Positions 61,620 through 64,000 of a DNA stretch of 64,000 bases are shown here, one piece after another. The DNA comes from Neoechinorhynchus agilis (taxonomy: Eukaryota; Acanthocephala): NCBI GenBank assembly GCA_051530055.1, contig CM121342.1, positions 13,578,001 through 13,642,000 of the forward strand, read 5' to 3'. Numbering within the stretch: position 1 is the stretch's first letter; every line of letters starts with the position of its first letter. Both the position numbers and the translations under genes were made by a program. Under the pieces are notes generated by a model. The model did no database searches. It saw nothing but the letters and a program-made list of their open reading frames with translations, and was not told where the DNA came from.

Positions 61620-62132
61620 ACTGTTTACAAAACGATTGTAAATCTGCGGATTAAAAACTCGAACGCTTATGCATTCATTGTATTGCTGACAAAAATGTTA
61701 AAAAAGTTTGCTTTAATTATCTTTCGGAAAGGGCATCAAATTTAGAGCAATAATCGAAACTACGGCGAAATCTTTTGTCCAAAAACGTTCATTAAGTGCA
61801 AGCTTTATTGCGACACTGAATAAAATCATTATTTCTGTTATTCTAAGCAAATTTTACTAAGAACATCGCTCTAACCAACGAGGTCAATATAAATTGAAAT
61901 ATTCTTGAGTTAGAACTTTTGATATCGAACAACCCGGCGTAATTTTGTAGTCGAAATTCTTTGCTTTTTGATGCTTAAGCATCATCACACGTGTCACAAA
62001 TGAGTCAAAGTTTACTTGGCATTTCAGCGAAGGGTTTAGCAAGTGAAGCTTAAAACGGTGAATCAACCTCTTTCGTTCATTTATACTTATGACAAAGTCG
62101 AGTTTTATAAAAGATTCGTACAATTATAAGCG
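61620..62132. other. Upstream region of the GST gene
   Basis: AT-rich; no other gene. The GST start follows ATTATAAGCG directly. Confidence 0.4.
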
Positions 62133-62771
62133 ATGCCTTCCAACTACGTTCTCTACTACTTCGACTTTCCAGGACGAGCCGAGGTGATCCGACTCACACT
62201 TTCTGCGGTCGGACAGGATTTCAAGGATGTTCGATTCGGCCAAGATGAATGGATCCGAAAATACAAAAACCAAATGCCATTGAACAAAGTCCCGGTGCTC
62301 AAAGTAAACGAAGATCTTTTATTCGAGACAAGCGCGATTATTCGCTATTTAGGAGAAAAACATGGAATAAGTGGAAATACCGATATCGATGCGGCTCGAT
62401 GCGATGCTGTTCTATGTGTCGTGGACGAATATCTCGGTAAATTCATTGGCACAGTCTATTCTTCACAAGAAGGACGAAAAGAAAGGGCGCTGGCATTCAC
62501 GAAACACGAACTTCCTAATCTAGACAAATCGCTTCAAAAACTCGCCGGTCTGTACGGCAACAAAGGCCATATAATAACGGATAAATTAACTTATGCGGAT
62601 CTATACATCTATGATTTCTATAGTTCTGTGTACATGTTCATTCGAGAGAAAGTACAAGACAAATTTGCTGCCGAGAATCGAAAATTAGTCGAAGCCTTGC
62701 CAGAACTAAACGAATATTTCAAGAATCAACCTTCGGTGGAGGAGGTGTGGAAGAAGCACGATAGCATCTAA
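62133..62771 (+). CDS. Glutathione S-transferase (nematode sigma-type)
   Basis: An intronless 212-residue cytosolic GST. The N-terminal thioredoxin-like domain begins YVLYYFDFPGRAEVIR, with the catalytic tyrosine at about residue 9 (the YF pair). It contains NKVPVLKVNEDLLFETSAII, including the cis-proline and the glutathione gamma-glutamyl site (ETSA). The C-terminal all-helical domain has KLTYADLYIYDFYSSVYMFI with the conserved Asp of the N-capping box. The sequence pattern is that of the nematode sigma/nu class, which conjugates glutathione to xenobiotics and lipid peroxides. Length is usual. An AATAAA follows at 62811. Confidence 0.95.
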   Translation: MPSNYVLYYFDFPGRAEVIRLTLSAVGQDFKDVRFGQDEWIRKYKNQMPLNKVPVLKVNEDLLFETSAIIRYLGEKHGISGNTDIDAARCDAVLCVVDEYLGKFIGTVYSSQEGRKERALAFTKHELPNLDKSLQKLAGLYGNKGHIITDKLTYADLYIYDFYSSVYMFIREKVQDKFAAENRKLVEALPELNEYFKNQPSVEEVWKKHDSI

Positions 62772-62810
62772 AAATTAAGCTATAAGACAATCGAACTAAT
62801 TCTCTTTTGA

Positions 62811-62816
62811 AATAAA
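62811..62816 (+). promoter_or_regulatory. Poly(A) signal of the GST gene
   Basis: AATAAA 40 bp after the stop codon at 62771. Confidence 0.6.
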
Positions 62817-63617
62817 AATCTTAATTTATTCTCGACAACCTATTTGGGACTTTTAAGGAAACAACTAATTGTCGTAAAATGAAAAAGTCTGCATTTCGTG
62901 AACTTTCATACTGAATAAAAATATTTAAAAAACAATCAAGCAATATAGTTAGTTCCTACGCAAATTATGTCTTTTTATGGAATACTTTATAGAGATTTAA
63001 TACTTGAAGCGTGTATCCTAAAAATAAGAGTAACTTAATATTCAAATCATAGAAACAATAGTTCATTTGATCGATACAGCGAAGTCGATAAGTAAAAAAA
63101 ACGGATCGACAGGAATTTGAAGCAATTTTTTGTGTGCCTTTCAATGGTCATCTCAATTGAAAATTACACTTTCGGTAAGGTATAAATCATTATTTCGTCT
63201 ACTCAGACCATTAATATTATTCCATAAATGATTGCGGCAATTCAAAAGATACATTTCAAGCGTCTAATTAGCCAGGTGCCATCTAAAAATCCGAAATGAA
63301 TCGATCAAAAATTTCTGCCAATTTTACTTTTCAACTTATTGCCCTCACCTTGTCAATCAAAAATTACATCGTCCAACTTTCCCGGTGTAATGAGTTTAAG
63401 AATTGCCTTTACGGCGTTTAATGACGTCCAATTGGGCGGTTATAGATCCACAAGGAGTAAAGCCGGAATGCTTTCTCGCAAAAAGTTGCCCACGGACCAC
63501 GGCCATTATTTATTTACACAGAAATATCGGATTACCTAAGTTATCCTTAAGATGTCTCAACGAAAACGGAAGAAGGTGGAAACAATTTAAGGTTTCTTCG
63601 TTCTTTCACCAAGCTGA
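62817..63617. other. Intergenic, nothing firm
   Basis: AT-rich to 63300. Beyond that, short overlapping frames (63339-63633) have no support. Confidence 0.35.
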
Positions 63618-64000
63618 ATGCGAAAATTGCTAAACTTTATTGTAGTGCATCGGTTCGATTTGTCTTTGTCTGCTTTTCTGTTTGGACTTTGTGCGGCCGA
63701 TTATCAACGCACCCTTCGATACAAACGAGGACTTCTTCCACCCGTTGAAGATGATTTCGAAGATAATCTTTCCAAATGTAAGACAGTTATCAAGAGTCCG
63801 GGGCATGGCTCACGTGGTTCCAAAGCCTCCGCCTAGGAAAACAATGACCACAAAGGAAATCTGGAAACAATACGCCAACGTAGCATTTGTTTCCAGTTTG
63901 ATGGGAGTTTATCTCCTCTACGAAATGAGCCTTCTTAATCGCCATCATGACATTTTCCGCAACAGAAGTAACATGTTTGGGAAAAAATCCAAAGAATTGT
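63618..64000 (+). CDS. Small membrane-protein gene, incomplete at window edge
   Basis: Two overlapping frames are protein-like. 63618-63836 encodes MRKLLNFIVVHRFDLSLSAF... DYQRTLRYKRGLLPPVEDDF. From ATG 63805 another runs off the edge: MAHVVPKPPPRKTMTTKEIW then a hydrophobic helix (YANVAFVSSLMGVYLLYEMS). A donor-like GTAAGA lies at 63778 and an acceptor at 63835, but joining them gives a stop at once, so the structure is unresolved. The second frame resembles small single-helix mitochondrial inner-membrane proteins only in style. Confidence 0.33.

Noticed and set aside
61884-62123. Minus-strand frame upstream of GST
   Set aside because: No recognisable domain and no acceptor before its start; probably chance.

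Overview
The window looks like nuclear DNA of a small metazoan, most probably a nematode or a close relative; this is an inference. It is AT-rich outside genes. Most introns in recognisable genes are 44-64 nt with GT...AG ends. Several genes have a TTTTAG or TTTCAG acceptor directly before the start codon, as expected for spliced-leader trans-splicing. Two genes (MED10-like and PCID2-like) lie about 200 bp apart in tandem, like a nematode operon. Many genes are intronless or nearly so.

Layout. 0-3.2 kb: a coiled-coil gene remnant (-) and a two-exon tetraspanin-like gene (+). 4-6.3 kb: a short formin (-), modelled in full with four exons. 6.3-10.5 kb: gene-poor, with a hairpin repeat (6.6-7.0 kb) and a second inverted repeat (9.7 kb). 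10.5-12.1 kb: a PTB/PID-domain gene (-). 14.2-14.8 kb: a basic protein with GRP-type AT-hook-like motifs (-). 15.9-19 kb: a broken, richer-GC coding-like block of unknown origin (-). 21.5-23.9 kb: a four-exon gene with two I-set Ig domains (-). 24-30 kb: mostly repeats, two small hypothetical genes, and the 3' end of a LINE. 30.9-31.8 kb: an ADP/ATP translocase (+). 33.9-39.9 kb: a transposon cluster holding an RLE-type LINE (+), a fragment of the same family (-) and a Penelope-like element (+). 41.1-44.2 kb: a complete nine-exon alanine aminotransferase (-) with a near-perfect palindrome in its second intron. 44.7-45.7 kb: a Penelope-like fragment. 46.4-47.5 kb: an intronless zinc alcohol dehydrogenase (+). 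47.5-49.3 kb: an internally deleted RTE-type LINE and repeats. 49.6-51.7 kb: MED10 and PCID2. 52.4-53.5 kb: a multi-exon helical gene. 55-56 kb: a LINE endonuclease fragment. 56.3-57.7 kb: a secreted LRR protein (-). 58.2-59.8 kb: a second, nearly identical Penelope-like fragment with long inverted arms. 61-61.6 kb: a charged hypothetical protein interrupted by one TGA. 62.1-62.8 kb: a nematode-type glutathione S-transferase (+). The window ends inside a small membrane-protein gene.

The host genes are mostly housekeeping and unrelated in function: transcription (MED10), mRNA export (PCID2), mitochondrial nucleotide exchange (ANT), amino-acid metabolism (ALT), detoxification (GST, ADH), actin (formin), and muscle or adhesion (Ig, LRR). 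The most unusual signal is repetitive. Three unrelated-looking repeat families each carry a CTGATGA-like box and a GAAA box separated by or flanking a pairing stem, the hallmark of hammerhead ribozymes. In one family the stem shows a compensatory base change between copies. None of them can be completed into a canonical self-cleaving fold by eye, so this is a lead and not a call. I found no CRISPR array and no intact tRNA or rRNA gene.
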